Of a stretch of DNA of 64,000 nucleotides, positions 26,679-37,640 are shown piece after piece. Below the pieces are notes generated by a model. It saw nothing but the letters and a program-made list of their open reading frames with translations, did no database searches and was not told the origin of the DNA. This DNA comes from RYN-133 sp963708645. Its GTDB lineage: Bacteria; Actinomycetota; Actinomycetes; Mycobacteriales; Jatrophihabitantaceae. Where the stretch lies: contig CAVPTA010000006.1 of the NCBI GenBank assembly GCA_963708645.1, positions 248,001 to 312,000 on the forward strand. Reading direction: 5' to 3'. The translations under genes were made by a program, and so were the position numbers. The first letter of the stretch is position 1. Each line of letters starts with the position of its first letter.

Positions 26679-27270
26679 GTGGTTGTGCCACTCACCCCGC
26701 GGACGGTCGCCGGTGCGGTGCTCGCGGCGGGCTCCGGAACCCGTATGGGACGGCCGAAGGCTGAGCTCGTCGTCGACGGCACTCGGCTGCTCGATCGCGC
26801 GGTCGACGCATTACGCGGCGGAGGCTGCGACCCGATCATCGCGGTCGTCCGCGACGGCACCCACGTCACTGGTGCGCACCCCGTCGTGAATCCCGATCCT
26901 GACCGCGGGATGCGATCCTCGCTCGAACTCGCCGTCGACGCGGCGGCCGGCAGCAAGGCACTCGCGGTGCTGCTTGTCGACACGCCCGGCATCGGCGCGA
27001 ACGCCGTCCGAGCGGTTATCGGCGGCTGGCAGCCCGGCCGTATTGCGGTCGGCCGCTACGCGGGCGCGCAGCGTGGCGCATCCGACCGTCATGGGGCTTG
27101 AACTGTGGCGCGCCGCCCTCGAGTTCAGCGTCCCGGACGCGGGAGCCCGGTTGCTGATGCGCACCAGGCCGCACCTCGTCGACGAGATCGATGTCATGGG
27201 CGATGCCGCCGACCTCGACACCCCTGATGATCTCGCCCAATGGGAGCACCATGGACGGCGTGGACAGTGA
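26679..27270 (+). CDS. MobA-like nucleotidyltransferase (molybdenum-cofactor cytidylyl/guanylyltransferase type), frameshifted
   Basis: From GTG 26679 (or 26685) it reads VAGAVLAAGSGTRMGRPKAEL, the nucleotide-binding signature of NTP-transferases of the MobA/MocA group. Further on are PDRGMRSSLELAV and VLLVDTPG. Near 27065 the frame changes and the end reads SVAHPTVMGLELWRAALEF and VDEIDVMGDAADLDTPDD. The product is about 197 residues, right for MocA/MobA. MocA enzymes make the dinucleotide form of molybdopterin used by hydroxylases such as CoxL. The position beside the cox genes supports that role. Confidence 0.82.
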
Positions 27271-27284
27271 TGTCTATGCCGAGA

Positions 27285-28145
27285 TCAGCCGAAGCCGCGT
27301 GAGTCCTGCTTCAGCGCCGTATCGACACTCAGCGCCGACGCCACGACGAGCAGTCGCAGCGGGTCCTCCAGTTGCCGGTGCATCTGGACGACGTAGTTGT
27401 CCGCGGTCGTGAACATGGTTTTCGCCAGGCCCTCCCACGTCTTCGTGATCCGCGCGACCTCTGTGCCGGTGTGGTCCTCGATGCGGAAGTTCCAGGCGCG
27501 CCAGTTCTCGCCCTGGATCAGACCGTAGGTACGTCCACCGGACTCGAGCCCGAAACGGATCTTCCCGATCGCGTTCTGCTGCACGATCTGACCGACCTCG
27601 TTGCCGCCCGGATCGGTGACGATGATGCGTGACTTGACCAACTTCGCCGGCCGGGTCAGACCCAGCAGCACGTTGCCGTTCATGTCGACGATCTGCAGCT
27701 GGTGAGTCATGTACTGGTCGAGCGAGGTCAGGAACCGCGCAGCCTTCTTCAGCTGGCTCTGCCCGACCTCGCGGACGGCGGCGAGCTGGCGCGCGTTCTG
27801 GTCGTAGATCGCGTACTCGTTGTTGATCTCGATGAGCTTGGCCTTCTGGTTCACGACCAGAATCGGCTCGGTGAAGATCGATCCGCCGCCCTGGAACCCC
27901 GACACCCCGGCCTGACCTGCGCGCTGCACGTCGCGCATCACCTTCTCGGGCGCACGGTCGACCGTCGGGATGTGTCCCTGCCCGACCGGCGGGTCGATGG
28001 AGGTCTGGCCGTTGGACGAGACATGCTCGGTCCACTGCGCGCCGTCGAAGTAGCGCATCTGGTGCCGTCCGAGCGGGTCGGCGTACCAGCCGGCCGGAGT
28101 TCCTGGCGCGCTCTGCGGTTGCTGGGGCGGTCCGTAGCTCGTCAT
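27285..28145 (-). CDS. DUF2510 and scramblase/LURP-one-like domain protein
   Basis: The 286-residue protein begins with a Pro/Gln-rich stretch and PAGWYADPLGRHQMRYFDG, a DUF2510 domain that often sits at membranes of actinobacteria. The rest has the beta-barrel pattern of phospholipid scramblase/LURP-one proteins: VNQKAKLIEINNEYAIYDQ, ALSVDTALKQ near the end, and several alternating strands. Scramblase-like function in bacteria is not shown; the fold only suggests lipid binding. It converges on the MobA-like gene and is a single-gene unit. Confidence 0.82.
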   Translation of the reverse strand: MTSYGPPQQPQSAPGTPAGWYADPLGRHQMRYFDGAQWTEHVSSNGQTSIDPPVGQGHIPTVDRAPEKVMRDVQRAGQAGVSGFQGGGSIFTEPILVVNQKAKLIEINNEYAIYDQNARQLAAVREVGQSQLKKAARFLTSLDQYMTHQLQIVDMNGNVLLGLTRPAKLVKSRIIVTDPGGNEVGQIVQQNAIGKIRFGLESGGRTYGLIQGENWRAWNFRIEDHTGTEVARITKTWEGLAKTMFTTADNYVVQMHRQLEDPLRLLVVASALSVDTALKQDSRGFG

Positions 28146-28184
28146 GGCGGTGATCCTAAAGGCGCGAGCCGGCCGCCGCCTGGG

Positions 28185-28709
28185 TCAAATCGGACGGATT
28201 CCTGCGCGATGCCGTTGCGCCAGCGCGGGGTAATAGGTCGGGTTCAACTGCACCCACAACTGCGCGGGTGTTCCCTCCAACGGGCGTTTGACCACGGCTG
28301 GGACGCCGGCAACGAACATCCCCGGCGGAACCTGCATGCCGGCCGAGACGAGCGACAGCGCCGCGATCATCGACCGGGCCCCGATGCGTGCGCCGTCGAG
28401 AACGACGCAACCGTTGCCGACCAGCGCCTCTTCCTCGAGCACTGCGCCGTGGACGATGCACTGGTGCGCGACCGTCGCACCGACCCCGATCTCGGTGGTG
28501 ACGTCCGGCGTCGTGTGGATCACCGACCCGTCCTGGACGTTGCAGCGCTCGCGCAGCACGATCGGCCCGTCGTCGCCGCGGATCACCGCGCCGTACCAGA
28601 CCGATGCGCCGGCCTCGACGGTCACGTCGCCGACGATCGTCGCGGTCGGCGCGATGAACGCGTCGTCGGCGATCGTCGGGCGCCGGCCCTCGTACTCGAA
28701 CAGCGGCAT
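28185..28709 (-). CDS. Gamma-carbonic anhydrase-like hexapeptide protein
   Basis: The 174-residue protein is a left-handed beta-helix of hexapeptide repeats such as IAPTATIVGDVTV and IGVGATVAHQ. The His ligands expected for gamma-carbonic anhydrases are seen in GSVIHTTPD, VAHQCIVHGAVL. ATG 28709 is preceded by AAAGGGAG, a good ribosome site. The C-terminal helix of about 25 residues is normal for this family. It may hydrate CO2 or be an acyltransferase-like relative; the carbonic anhydrase call is preferred because of the His pattern. Confidence 0.85.
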   Translation of the reverse strand: MPLFEYEGRRPTIADDAFIAPTATIVGDVTVEAGASVWYGAVIRGDDGPIVLRERCNVQDGSVIHTTPDVTTEIGVGATVAHQCIVHGAVLEEEALVGNGCVVLDGARIGARSMIAALSLVSAGMQVPPGMFVAGVPAVVKRPLEGTPAQLWVQLNPTYYPALAQRHRAGIRPI

Positions 28710-28732
28710 CGGCTCTCCCTTTCTGCAGGTGA

Positions 28733-29885
28733 TCAGTGCGGCGGGTGTGCGGACAGGTTTGCGCAACCCCGGTCGGCGTTCCACTCGGCGTCGATGCGCG
28801 ATTTGGTGGCACCGGTCGCCGGCATCGGCACGCCGCGATCGTCGAGGTGCGACGCCGCGAAGTGCGCCCGCACCACCTTGCTGCGGTGGAACGTCAAGGT
28901 CAGGACGCCGTTGTCGTCCTGGTTGTTGTTGAACGACATCCACCAGTAGTAGTTGCCGAGTCCGTAGGCGACGTAGGTGCCGTTCGGCTTCCAGCCGGCA
29001 CCCTGCAGCACGTGGGCGTGCGTGCCGATGACCGCGCTCGCGCCGGCCTGGGCAAGCTCCTGCGCCAGCGACGTCTGGTCCGACGACGGGCAGGTCGTGT
29101 ACTCGATGCCCCAGTGCAGGTAGACGATGACGACGTAGCCCGCTCGCTTGGCTGCGCGCACATCACGCTCGAGGCGCGGGTAGTAGGCGTTGGCCACGCC
29201 GGGCTTTCCCGGGCCGGCAGAGAACAGCGGCAGCGTCGTCTCGTCCTTGACCTGGTCGGCTGCAAAGATCGCGACCTTCACGCCGCTGCAACGTGGTGCG
29301 GTACGGCGCGAATGCTGCGTTCTCGTTCGGGCCGATGCCGATGACGGGGAAGTGGGAGCGGCTGATGGCGCGGAACGTGTCGCGCAAACCTGGCGTGCCG
29401 TAGTCGGCGCCGTGGTTGTTGGCCATGGTCGCGACGTCGATTCCCGCGTCGCGCAGAGCGGTCAGCGCGACGGGCGGCGCGCGGAAGTTGTACTCCTTGG
29501 GCTGCTTGATCCCGCCGTTGGTCATCGCGGTTTCGAGGTTGACCATCGTCAGATCGGCGCGACGCAGTCCTGGCGCGGCCTGCGCGAACACCGTCGCCGG
29601 ATTGCGGTCGAGCCGCCGGCGCGTGCGGTCCATGAAGTTGACGTCGCCGGCGAACGCGATCGTGAACACGCCCGGATGCCCGTTGTGCCGAGTGCCCGGG
29701 GTGCTCGACCCGGTGGGATTCGGAATGCGGCTCTGGCCGCCTGACACCGTGACCGACTTCGGCTGGGGCACCGTGGGGTTGTCCGGCGACCCCGACGACG
29801 TGCACGCGCCGAGAGCGAGCGCGAGGCTCGTGAAGAGACCGATAACCAGTCGGGAGCCCAAGCGCACCGCACTAGCATTCCTCAT
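28733..29885 (-). CDS. CapA-family lipoprotein, one frameshift
   Basis: The N-terminus has a positive start, hydrophobic stretch and lipobox LALGAC (Cys about 27), then a Ser/Pro spacer. The CapA (PGA_cap) metallophosphatase-like domain carries GDVNFMDR, MVNLETAMTN, NNHGADYG and, after a frame change near 29285, YLHWGIEYTTCPSSDQ and GTHAHVLQG. Joined it is about 383 residues. CapA proteins are linked to poly-gamma-glutamate or other envelope polymer handling. It is divergent from thrS over 42 bp. Confidence 0.85.
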
Positions 29886-29888
29886 GAC

Positions 29889-29902
29889 CGGCCGATCGGC
29901 CG
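29889..29902. promoter_or_regulatory. 14-bp GC palindrome between capA-like gene and thrS
   Basis: CGGCCGATCGGCCG is its own reverse complement and lies in the 42-bp gap between divergent starts. It could bind a dimeric regulator for both genes or be chance in GC-rich DNA. Confidence 0.3.
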
Positions 29903-29927
29903 ATCGACGTCAGCACAAGGAGCCTTC

Positions 29928-31943
29928 GTGTCCGCGAGCACCGTCCCGTCCACCCCAGTCCTGCCCATCCGGGTTGCGGCCGGGACGACGGCGGCCGACG
30001 CGCTGCGCGAGGCCGGTGTGAGCCTGAACGGCCGCGACGGTGCGGTCGTCGTGCGCGACCCTGACGGCGTGCTGAAGGACCTGGCCTGGGCGCCCGAGCA
30101 GGACACCGACGTCGAAGCCGTGCCCGCGTCCTCACCCGACGGTCTCGCGGTGCTGCGGCACTCGACCGCGCACGTGATGGCGCAGGCAGTCCAGGACCTG
30201 TTCCCCGGCACCCTGCTCGGCATCGGCCCGCCGATCACGGACGGCTTCTACTACGACTTCCTGCCCGAACGGCCGTTCACCCCGGACGATCTCGCGGCCA
30301 TCGAGAAGAAGATGAACGACATCGTCAAGGCGGCGCAGCGCTTCTCGCGCCGTCCGATCGACGACGACGAGGCGCGCAAGGAACTTGCCGGCGAGAAGTT
30401 CAAGCTCGAGCTGATCGGGCTGAAGTCCGCGGCGACCGACGAAGAGGCGACCGAGGTCGGTGCCGGCGGGCTGACCATGTACGACAACCTCGACGGCCGC
30501 ACCGGCGACTGCATCTGGACCGACCTGTGCCGCGGGCCGCACCTGGCGACCACCAAACGCATCCCGGCGTTCAAGCTGATGCGCAGCGCAGCGGCGTACT
30601 GGCGTGGCAGCGAGAAGAACCCGCAACTACAGCGCATCTACGGCACCGCATGGGCCTCGCGCGACGACCTCAAGGACCACCTCTACCGCCTCGAGGAAGC
30701 CGCCAAGCGTGACCACCGCAAGCTCGGTGCCGAACTCGACCTGTTCAGCTTCCCGGACGAGATCGGCTCCGGCCTGCCGGTGTTCCACCCGAAGGGCGGC
30801 GTGCTCAAGCGAGAGCTTGAGGACTACGTGCGGCAGCGCCACATCGCCGAGGGCTTCGAGTACGTCGGCACGCCGCACATCTCGAAGGAGGGGCTGTTCC
30901 ACACCTCCGGGCACCTGCCGTACTACGCCGACACGATGTTCCCGCCGATCGAGGCGGACGCCGGGCGCATGTACCTCAAGGCCATGAACTGCCCGATGCA
31001 CAACCTGATCTACCGCTCGCGCAACCGGTCCTACCGCGAGCTGCCGCTGCGGCTGTTCGAGTTCGGGCACGTGTACCGGTACGAGAAGTCCGGTGTCGTG
31101 CACGGGCTGACTCGCGTGCGCGGGCTCGAGATGGACGACTCGCACTCGTACGTCACGCCGGAACAGGCGCCGGACGAGATCAAGCACCTCTTGAACTTCT
31201 GCCTGAGCCTGTTCCGCGACTTCGGCCTCGACGACTTCTATCTCGAACTCTCGACTCGCGACGACTCGAACAGCGAGAAGTTCATCGGGACCGACGAGGA
31301 GTGGGCGAACGCGACTTCGATCCTCGAACAGGTCGCGCTCGAGTCCGGTCTCGAACTCGTCCCCGATCCGGGCGGCGCCGCGTTCTACGGCCCGAAGATC
31401 TCGGTGCAGGCACGTGACGCAATCGGACGCACCTGGCAGATGTCGACCGTGCAGTACGACTTCAACCAGCCACGCGGCTTCGAACTCGAGTACCAGGGCG
31501 CCGACGGTGAGCGGCACCGTCCGGTGATGATCCACTCGGCCAAGTTCGGCTCGGTCGAGCGATTCATCGGCGTGCTGACCGAGCACTACGCGGGCGCGTT
31601 CCCGGCGTGGCTGTCACCGGTCCAGGTCATCGGCATCCCGGTCACCGACGATCAGGACGACTACCTCTACGACGTCGCCGCGAAGATGAAGGCACGTGGC
31701 ATCCGGGTCGAGGTCGATTCGTCCGACGACCGCATGCAGAAGAAGATCCGCTCGGCGCAGAAGGCGAAGGTGCCGTTCATGGTGATCGCCGGCGCGACCG
31801 ATGCCGAGGCGGGCGCGGTGTCGTTCCGCTATCGCGACGGGTCGCAACGCAACGGGATCGCGATAGACCAGGCCATCGACGAGATCGCCGACGTGATCGC
31901 GCGGCGGCTGAACGCGTCGCCGTCCGCGGAGCTCTATGACTGA
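29928..31943 (+). CDS. thrS: Threonyl-tRNA synthetase
   Basis: From GTG 29928 (AAGGAG six bases upstream) the 671-residue protein has a short TGS-like domain, an editing domain with HSTAHVMAQAVQDLF, and the class II catalytic core. The core shows the zinc ligand MNCPMHN, motif 2 RVRGLEMDDSHSY (a variant of the common RVRGFTQDDAH), and motif 3 GSVERFIGVLTEHYAG. The anticodon-binding domain ends it. It charges tRNA-Thr in the cytoplasm. It is intact. The HIT gene follows after 8 bp. Confidence 0.97.
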   Translation: MSASTVPSTPVLPIRVAAGTTAADALREAGVSLNGRDGAVVVRDPDGVLKDLAWAPEQDTDVEAVPASSPDGLAVLRHSTAHVMAQAVQDLFPGTLLGIGPPITDGFYYDFLPERPFTPDDLAAIEKKMNDIVKAAQRFSRRPIDDDEARKELAGEKFKLELIGLKSAATDEEATEVGAGGLTMYDNLDGRTGDCIWTDLCRGPHLATTKRIPAFKLMRSAAAYWRGSEKNPQLQRIYGTAWASRDDLKDHLYRLEEAAKRDHRKLGAELDLFSFPDEIGSGLPVFHPKGGVLKRELEDYVRQRHIAEGFEYVGTPHISKEGLFHTSGHLPYYADTMFPPIEADAGRMYLKAMNCPMHNLIYRSRNRSYRELPLRLFEFGHVYRYEKSGVVHGLTRVRGLEMDDSHSYVTPEQAPDEIKHLLNFCLSLFRDFGLDDFYLELSTRDDSNSEKFIGTDEEWANATSILEQVALESGLELVPDPGGAAFYGPKISVQARDAIGRTWQMSTVQYDFNQPRGFELEYQGADGERHRPVMIHSAKFGSVERFIGVLTEHYAGAFPAWLSPVQVIGIPVTDDQDDYLYDVAAKMKARGIRVEVDSSDDRMQKKIRSAQKAKVPFMVIAGATDAEAGAVSFRYRDGSQRNGIAIDQAIDEIADVIARRLNASPSAELYD

Positions 31944-31951
31944 GCGCTTTC

Positions 31952-32488
31952 GTGACTGAGTCGAGCGACGACTTCGCCGGCGAACCGGACGGGTTCGGCC
32001 GACTGTGGACCCCGCATCGGATGGTCTACATCAAAGGGCAGGACAAGCCGGCGAGCGACGAGGAGCACGACTGCCCGTTCTGCTCCGCGCCGAAGCGCTC
32101 GGACGAGGACGGGCTGATCGTCGCGCGCGGTTCGTTGGTCTACGCCGTCCTCAACCTGTATCCGTACAACTCAGGACACCTGATGGTCGTGCCCTACCGG
32201 CACGTGTCCGACTACACCGATCTCGATACTGACGAGACCGCGGAGTTCGGTGCGTTCACGCAGACGGCGATGACGACGCTGCGCACGGTGATGACTCCGC
32301 ACGGATTCAACATCGGCATGAACCAGGGCGTGGTCGCCGGCGCGGGTATCGCCGCACACCTGCACCAGCACGTCGTTCCGCGCTGGGGCGGCGATACGAA
32401 CTTCATGCCGGTGGTCGCGCACACACGCGTGCTGCCCGAGCTGCTCTCCGACGCGCGCGCCACGATCGCCGACAACTGGCCCCACTAG
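31952..32488 (+). CDS. HIT-family nucleotide hydrolase/phosphorylase
   Basis: The 178-residue protein has the histidine triad HLHQHVVPRW near residue 130 and the usual CPFCSAPKRSDED region at the start, as in actinobacterial AP4A-phosphorylase-type HIT proteins. GTG 31952 starts 8 bp after thrS and there is no separate promoter, so it is probably co-transcribed. In related genomes a HIT gene sits next to thrS. It degrades dinucleoside polyphosphates or nucleotide adducts; the exact substrate is not known. Confidence 0.92.
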   Translation: MTESSDDFAGEPDGFGRLWTPHRMVYIKGQDKPASDEEHDCPFCSAPKRSDEDGLIVARGSLVYAVLNLYPYNSGHLMVVPYRHVSDYTDLDTDETAEFGAFTQTAMTTLRTVMTPHGFNIGMNQGVVAGAGIAAHLHQHVVPRWGGDTNFMPVVAHTRVLPELLSDARATIADNWPH

Positions 32489-32498
32489 GTTTGGACAC

Positions 32499-33575
32499 AT
32501 GGCGCTGCACGTGCGTGGTGTGTTCCTGCCCGACGAGACCGAGCGCGACGCGTGGCTCGTCGACGGCCGCCTGACCTTCGACCGGCCGAGCGGCGACATC
32601 GACACGATCGCGAGCGGTGGCTGGGTGTTGCCGGGCTTCGTCGACGCGCACTGCCACGTCGGGCTGTCACCGACCGGCCACGAACCCGACCCCGAGGGGC
32701 AGGCGCGGCAGGCGCGCATGGATCGCGACGCCGGCGCGCTGCTGCTGCGTGACGCCGGCTCGCCGGTCGACAACCGCTCGGTGCAGTCGCGCGACGATCT
32801 GCCGAGGCTGATCCGCGCCGGCCGGCACATCGCCCGTCCCAAGCGCTACATCCGCGGACTCGGCATCGAGGTCGAACCGGACGGGCTGGTCGCCGAGGTC
32901 GAACGCCAGGTGGCCGACGGCGACGGCTGGGTCAAGATCGCGGCCGACTGGATCGACCGCGATCTCGGCGACCTCGCGCCGGTCTGGCCCGACGACGTGC
33001 TTGCCGCGGCGATCGGCCGCGCCCACGAACTCGGCGCCCGCGTTGCCGCGCACGTGTTCGGTGAGGACGCACTGCCAGGGCTCATCGCCGCCGGCCTCGA
33101 CTCGATCGAGCACGGCACCGGGCTGACCGACGACCTGATCGCGTTGGCTGCCGAGAGCGGCGCGTCCGTCGTCCCGACCTTGATCAACATCGACAACAAC
33201 CCGTCCATCGCCGCGAGCGCCGACGCGAAGTTCCCGACGTACGCCGCGCACATGCGCGCTTTGTTCGCGACCTCGCGCGACCGCATCCGCCACGCGTGGG
33301 AGGCGGGCGTGCCGGTCTACACCGGCACCGACGCCGGTGGTTCGTTGCCGCACGGACTGATCCGCGACGAGATCCGCGCGCTGATCGGCGCAGGCATCCC
33401 GCAGGCGGACGTGATCGCCCAAGCCTCGTGGCGTGGACGCGACTGGCTCGGCCTGCCCGGCCTCGACGAGGGAGCCTTCGCCGACCTGATCGTGTTCGAC
33501 ACCGACCCGCGCTCCGACCTCAACGCGATCTTCGACCCCCAGCGGATCGTCCTCAAGGGCCACGTCGTCGCCTGA
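32499..33575 (+). CDS. Amidohydrolase-superfamily protein
   Basis: The 358-residue protein has the metal site FVDAHCHVGL (about 47), VAAHVFGEDALPGLI, DSIEHGTGLTDDLI, and YTGTDAGGSLPHGL carrying the last Asp ligand. The C-terminal strand LIVFDTDP matches imidazolonepropionase/dipeptidase-like members. It lies 10 bp after the HIT gene. The substrate is unknown. Confidence 0.88.
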   Translation: MALHVRGVFLPDETERDAWLVDGRLTFDRPSGDIDTIASGGWVLPGFVDAHCHVGLSPTGHEPDPEGQARQARMDRDAGALLLRDAGSPVDNRSVQSRDDLPRLIRAGRHIARPKRYIRGLGIEVEPDGLVAEVERQVADGDGWVKIAADWIDRDLGDLAPVWPDDVLAAAIGRAHELGARVAAHVFGEDALPGLIAAGLDSIEHGTGLTDDLIALAAESGASVVPTLINIDNNPSIAASADAKFPTYAAHMRALFATSRDRIRHAWEAGVPVYTGTDAGGSLPHGLIRDEIRALIGAGIPQADVIAQASWRGRDWLGLPGLDEGAFADLIVFDTDPRSDLNAIFDPQRIVLKGHVVA

Positions 33576-33655
33576 CGCATTTGACCCTGTAACGACTGGT
33601 GTCCGCCTGAGATCACGACCAGTAGCGGTCCTAGTCGTGCGACAGCGGGAGCTAG

Positions 33656-33675
33656 GATAGATACATGATAGATAC
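33656..33675 (+). promoter_or_regulatory. Direct repeat GATAGATAC x2 across the GntR start codon
   Basis: Two exact nine-base copies (33656-33664 and 33667-33675) are separated by two bases, and the ATG at 33665 lies between them. This AT-rich sequence stands out in GC-rich DNA. It could be a -10-like box or an autoregulatory site. Confidence 0.4.
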
Positions 33676-34332
33676 CGTGAGCGCGGCGGACCGCGTCTAC
33701 GGCTATGCCAAGGACGCGATCCTGGCCCGACGCCTCGGGGTGCACGATCTGCTCACCGAGGGCGAACTGGCCGACGCTGTGGGTGTGTCGCGCACTCCGG
33801 TGCGTGAGGCGCTGTTGCGGCTGCAGGCCGACGGCCTCGTGCGACTACTGCCCAAGCGCGGCGCATTGGTGCTCCCGGTGACCCCGGACGAGGTGGCGGA
33901 CGTGCTCGAAACCCGACGCCTGGTCGAGACCTTCGCGGTCCGCAAGGCGATCACCGCACCCGCCAGTGGTCGGCCTGGTCGACGCGCTCGAGACCCACCT
34001 GGCCGCTATGCGGACGGCGATGCGCGAGCGCGACGCGCGGGCGTACGCCGAAGCCGACCGTGACTTCCACGAGGCCGATCGTCGCGGCCACCGGCAACAC
34101 GATCTTGACGACGCTCTACCGCTCGCTGCGTGACCGGCAGCTGCGCATGGGCGTCGTGAACCTGCTCGAAGAGCGCACCGGCGAGCTCGACCATGCCGGT
34201 GTCGCCCGCATGCGTGCCAACATCGCCGACCACGAGGCGATCCTCGGTGCCATCTCGACGCGCGCGATCCGCGCGGGCGAGAGCGCCGTCACCGCCCATC
34301 TCGATCGCGCCGCCGACCAGTTGCGCCGATAG
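33665..34332 (+). CDS. GntR-family regulator with FCD domain, frameshifted
   Basis: The N-terminal winged helix is clear: LLTEGELADAVGVSRTPVRE followed by ALLRLQADGLV and RGALVLPVTPDEVADVLE. The FCD helical domain then needs two frame changes, near 33960 (to LVDALETHLAAMRTAM and AYAEADRDFHEA) and near 34075 (to ATGNTILTTLYRSLRDRQ, ending DRAADQLRR). Joined it is about 222 residues, normal for FadR-type regulators. It likely senses a small acid or sugar ligand. It may control the MFS gene that follows 53 bp downstream. Confidence 0.82.
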
Positions 34333-34385
34333 GTGCGCGCCGTCCTCGACCCACTGCCCAAGCCCATCCTGAGCGAGAACCACTG

Positions 34386-35751
34386 ATGACCACCTTCGCC
34401 GCAGCGGCCACGCTGCGCGACACGGCCGCCCGCCCCCACGTCCGCGGCTGGATGCTCGCCGTTGCCGTCTACTTCCTGGCCGTCTTCCACCGCAGCTCAC
34501 TCGGCGTAGCCGGCCTGCTCGCCGAACAACGCTTCGGAATCACCGACGCGCAACTCGGCGTGTTCGTGTTCCTGCAGATCGGCGTGTACGCCGCGATGCA
34601 GATCCCGACCGGCGTGCTTGTCGATCGCTACGGTCCGCGCCGGATGCTCGTCGCGGCGGCAGGGCTGATGGCGATCGGGCAGCTGGCCTTCGCGCGTCGC
34701 CCCGTCGTACCCGATCGCGCTGCTCGCCCGCGTCCTGCTCGGCTGCGGCGACGCGATGACGTTCGTCAGCGTGCTGCGCTATGTCGCCGCGCGGTTCAGC
34801 GCGCGGCGCTATCCGGTGCTGGTCGCGCTGACCGGCACCGTCGGCACCGTCGGCAACCTGCTCGCCACCCTCCCGCTCGCCGTCCTCCTGCACGGCGTCG
34901 GCTGGACGGCCGGATTCGGCGTGGCCGGCGGCCTGTCGGTGGTCAGTGCGGTCGCTGTCTGGCTACTGCTGGACGACGGCGCGGTCGCACCGCGCCGACT
35001 GCGGCGCGCTCACGAACTGCGCGCCGGCATCGCCGCGGTGTCGCACCGGGTCGCAACCGCGTGGGCGCAACCCGGCACCCGGGTCGGCTTCTGGGTGCAC
35101 TTCGCATCGATGTCGACCGGGCCTGCGCTCGCCATGCTCTGGGGCGTCCCGTACCTGGAGCGCGGCGCAGGCTTCTCGAGCTCGGCCGCCGGCGCGGTCC
35201 TGATGGCCAGCGTGCTGTTCGGCGGCATGTCCGGACCTCTCGTCGGCTTGACGATCGGCCGGCACGCGAACCTTCGGGTCACCCTGGTGTTCACCGTCTG
35301 CGCGGTCACGATCGCCGGCTGGCTGGCGATCGTCTTCGTCCTGGGCAACACGCCGCCGCAGGCCTACGTCGCCGCGCTGTTCGTGTTCACCGCGATCGGC
35401 GCCCCGGCCTCGATGGTGGCCTTCGCACTCGCGCGCGACTACAACAGCCCACGGATCATCGGCACGGCGTCCGGCGTGGTCAACGTCGGTGGCTTCGTCG
35501 CCACCGCGATCGTCGCGATGGCGTTCGGCCAGGTGCTCACGCTGCTCGGCGGAACGTCTGCGACGACGCTGCGGTGGGCGCTGCTCGTGCCGATTGCCGT
35601 GCAGGCCTTCGGGACGGTGCGCGTACTGGTCTGGGTGCGTCGGCTACGGGCCGTTCTCGCCGCGAGGCAGCGTGATGGCATCGCCGTCCCGGTGCGCGTC
35701 CACAGACGCTTCTTCTGGGACGAGCACTGGTCTGAATCCGCTGCCAGCTAA
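34386..35751 (+). CDS. MFS transporter, one frameshift
   Basis: The first two membrane helices (WMLAVAVYFLAVFHRSSLGV and VFVFLQIGVYAAMQIP) and the MFS signature VDRYGPRRMLVAAAGLM are in one frame. The next frame, from about 34700, gives ten further helices including ALLARVLLGCGDAMTFVSVL and ends WDEHWSESAAS. The joined protein is about 454 residues with twelve helices, normal for the family. The frame change lies within GCG-rich sequence. It follows the GntR-type regulator, which could control it. The substrate is unknown. Confidence 0.85.
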
Positions 35752-36018
35752 AGGAATAACCCTCCACCAGAGGTCTGGATATTGGGGCTTGCGGGCGTTC
35801 ACCAGACCCTGTAGAAATTCCTTACGCCACTCAGCGGGTAACACCAAAGAGCGGCGGGGCACGGACAAGAACCGGTACCGGCCACGGGGTCAAACCCGAG
35901 GCGACCGCGGGTGACGATCGCGGGGATCGGGGAGAGTTCGGGTCGGCACAGGACGTCACGCCTGAGCTAACCGTGGGCCTCGGCGAACTCATACTTCGCC
36001 GAGGCCCACACCTTTTCT
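35752..36018 (+). ncRNA. Candidate structured RNA or long 3' region after the MFS gene
   Basis: No convincing gene is seen between the MFS stop and a strong terminator. The + strand can fold with AAGGAAT pairing with ATTCCTT (about 35752-35824), GGTCTGG pairing with CCAGACC inside it, several GC hairpins, and the terminator at the end. It is less GC-rich at its start than the flanks. It lacks the hallmarks I know of tmRNA, RNase P RNA or SRP RNA. An antisense 74-codon frame (35644-35868) with FLSVPRRSLVLPAEWRKEFL is open but overlaps the transporter and has no support. Promoter not identified. Confidence 0.35.
35973..36018 (+). terminator. Strong rho-independent-type terminator
   Basis: A perfect 15-bp stem (35973-35987 with 35995-36009, GTGGGCCTCGGCGAA and its complement) with a 7-base loop is followed by ACCTTTTCT. 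The T tract is on the + strand only, so it ends transcription from the MFS side. Confidence 0.8.
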
Positions 36019-36100
36019 AGCAAGGTGTACCCGCCGCGAGCGGTAGGCACGCCGCCATCGTGGCGCACCACACGATCGGGCGTGCGAACGCCGAGTTAAT

Positions 36101-36168
36101 GACAGTGGTCAGTCCGGCCCTCAGTGGTCAGTTGCAACTGACCACTGAGGACGAAACTGACCACTGTC
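36101..36168. repeat. Nested palindromic repeat, copy 2 (after the GH1 gene)
   Basis: The outer arms GACAGTGGTCAGT (36101-36113) and ACTGACCACTGTC (36156-36168) are perfect inverted repeats. Between them lies a perfect 26-bp palindrome (36122-36147) with halves CAGTGGTCAGTTG and CAACTGACCACTG. It matches copy 1 at 25708-25774 in unit order and right-hand spacing. It is just downstream of the GH1 stop on the minus strand. Confidence 0.85.
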
Positions 36169-36180
36169 GGGGCATTTGCC

Positions 36181-37589
<1,409 letters not shown>

Positions 37590-37640
37590 GTCCTGACCGT
37601 ACCGAGGGTGCGAATTTAGGGACCGGCTACCGAGGTCTGG

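Noticed and set aside
35644..35868. A 74-codon minus-strand gene (FLSVPRRSLVLPAEWRKEFL)
   Set aside because: It overlaps the MFS gene by 108 bases, has a poor start and no known family; kept only as a comment on the structured region.
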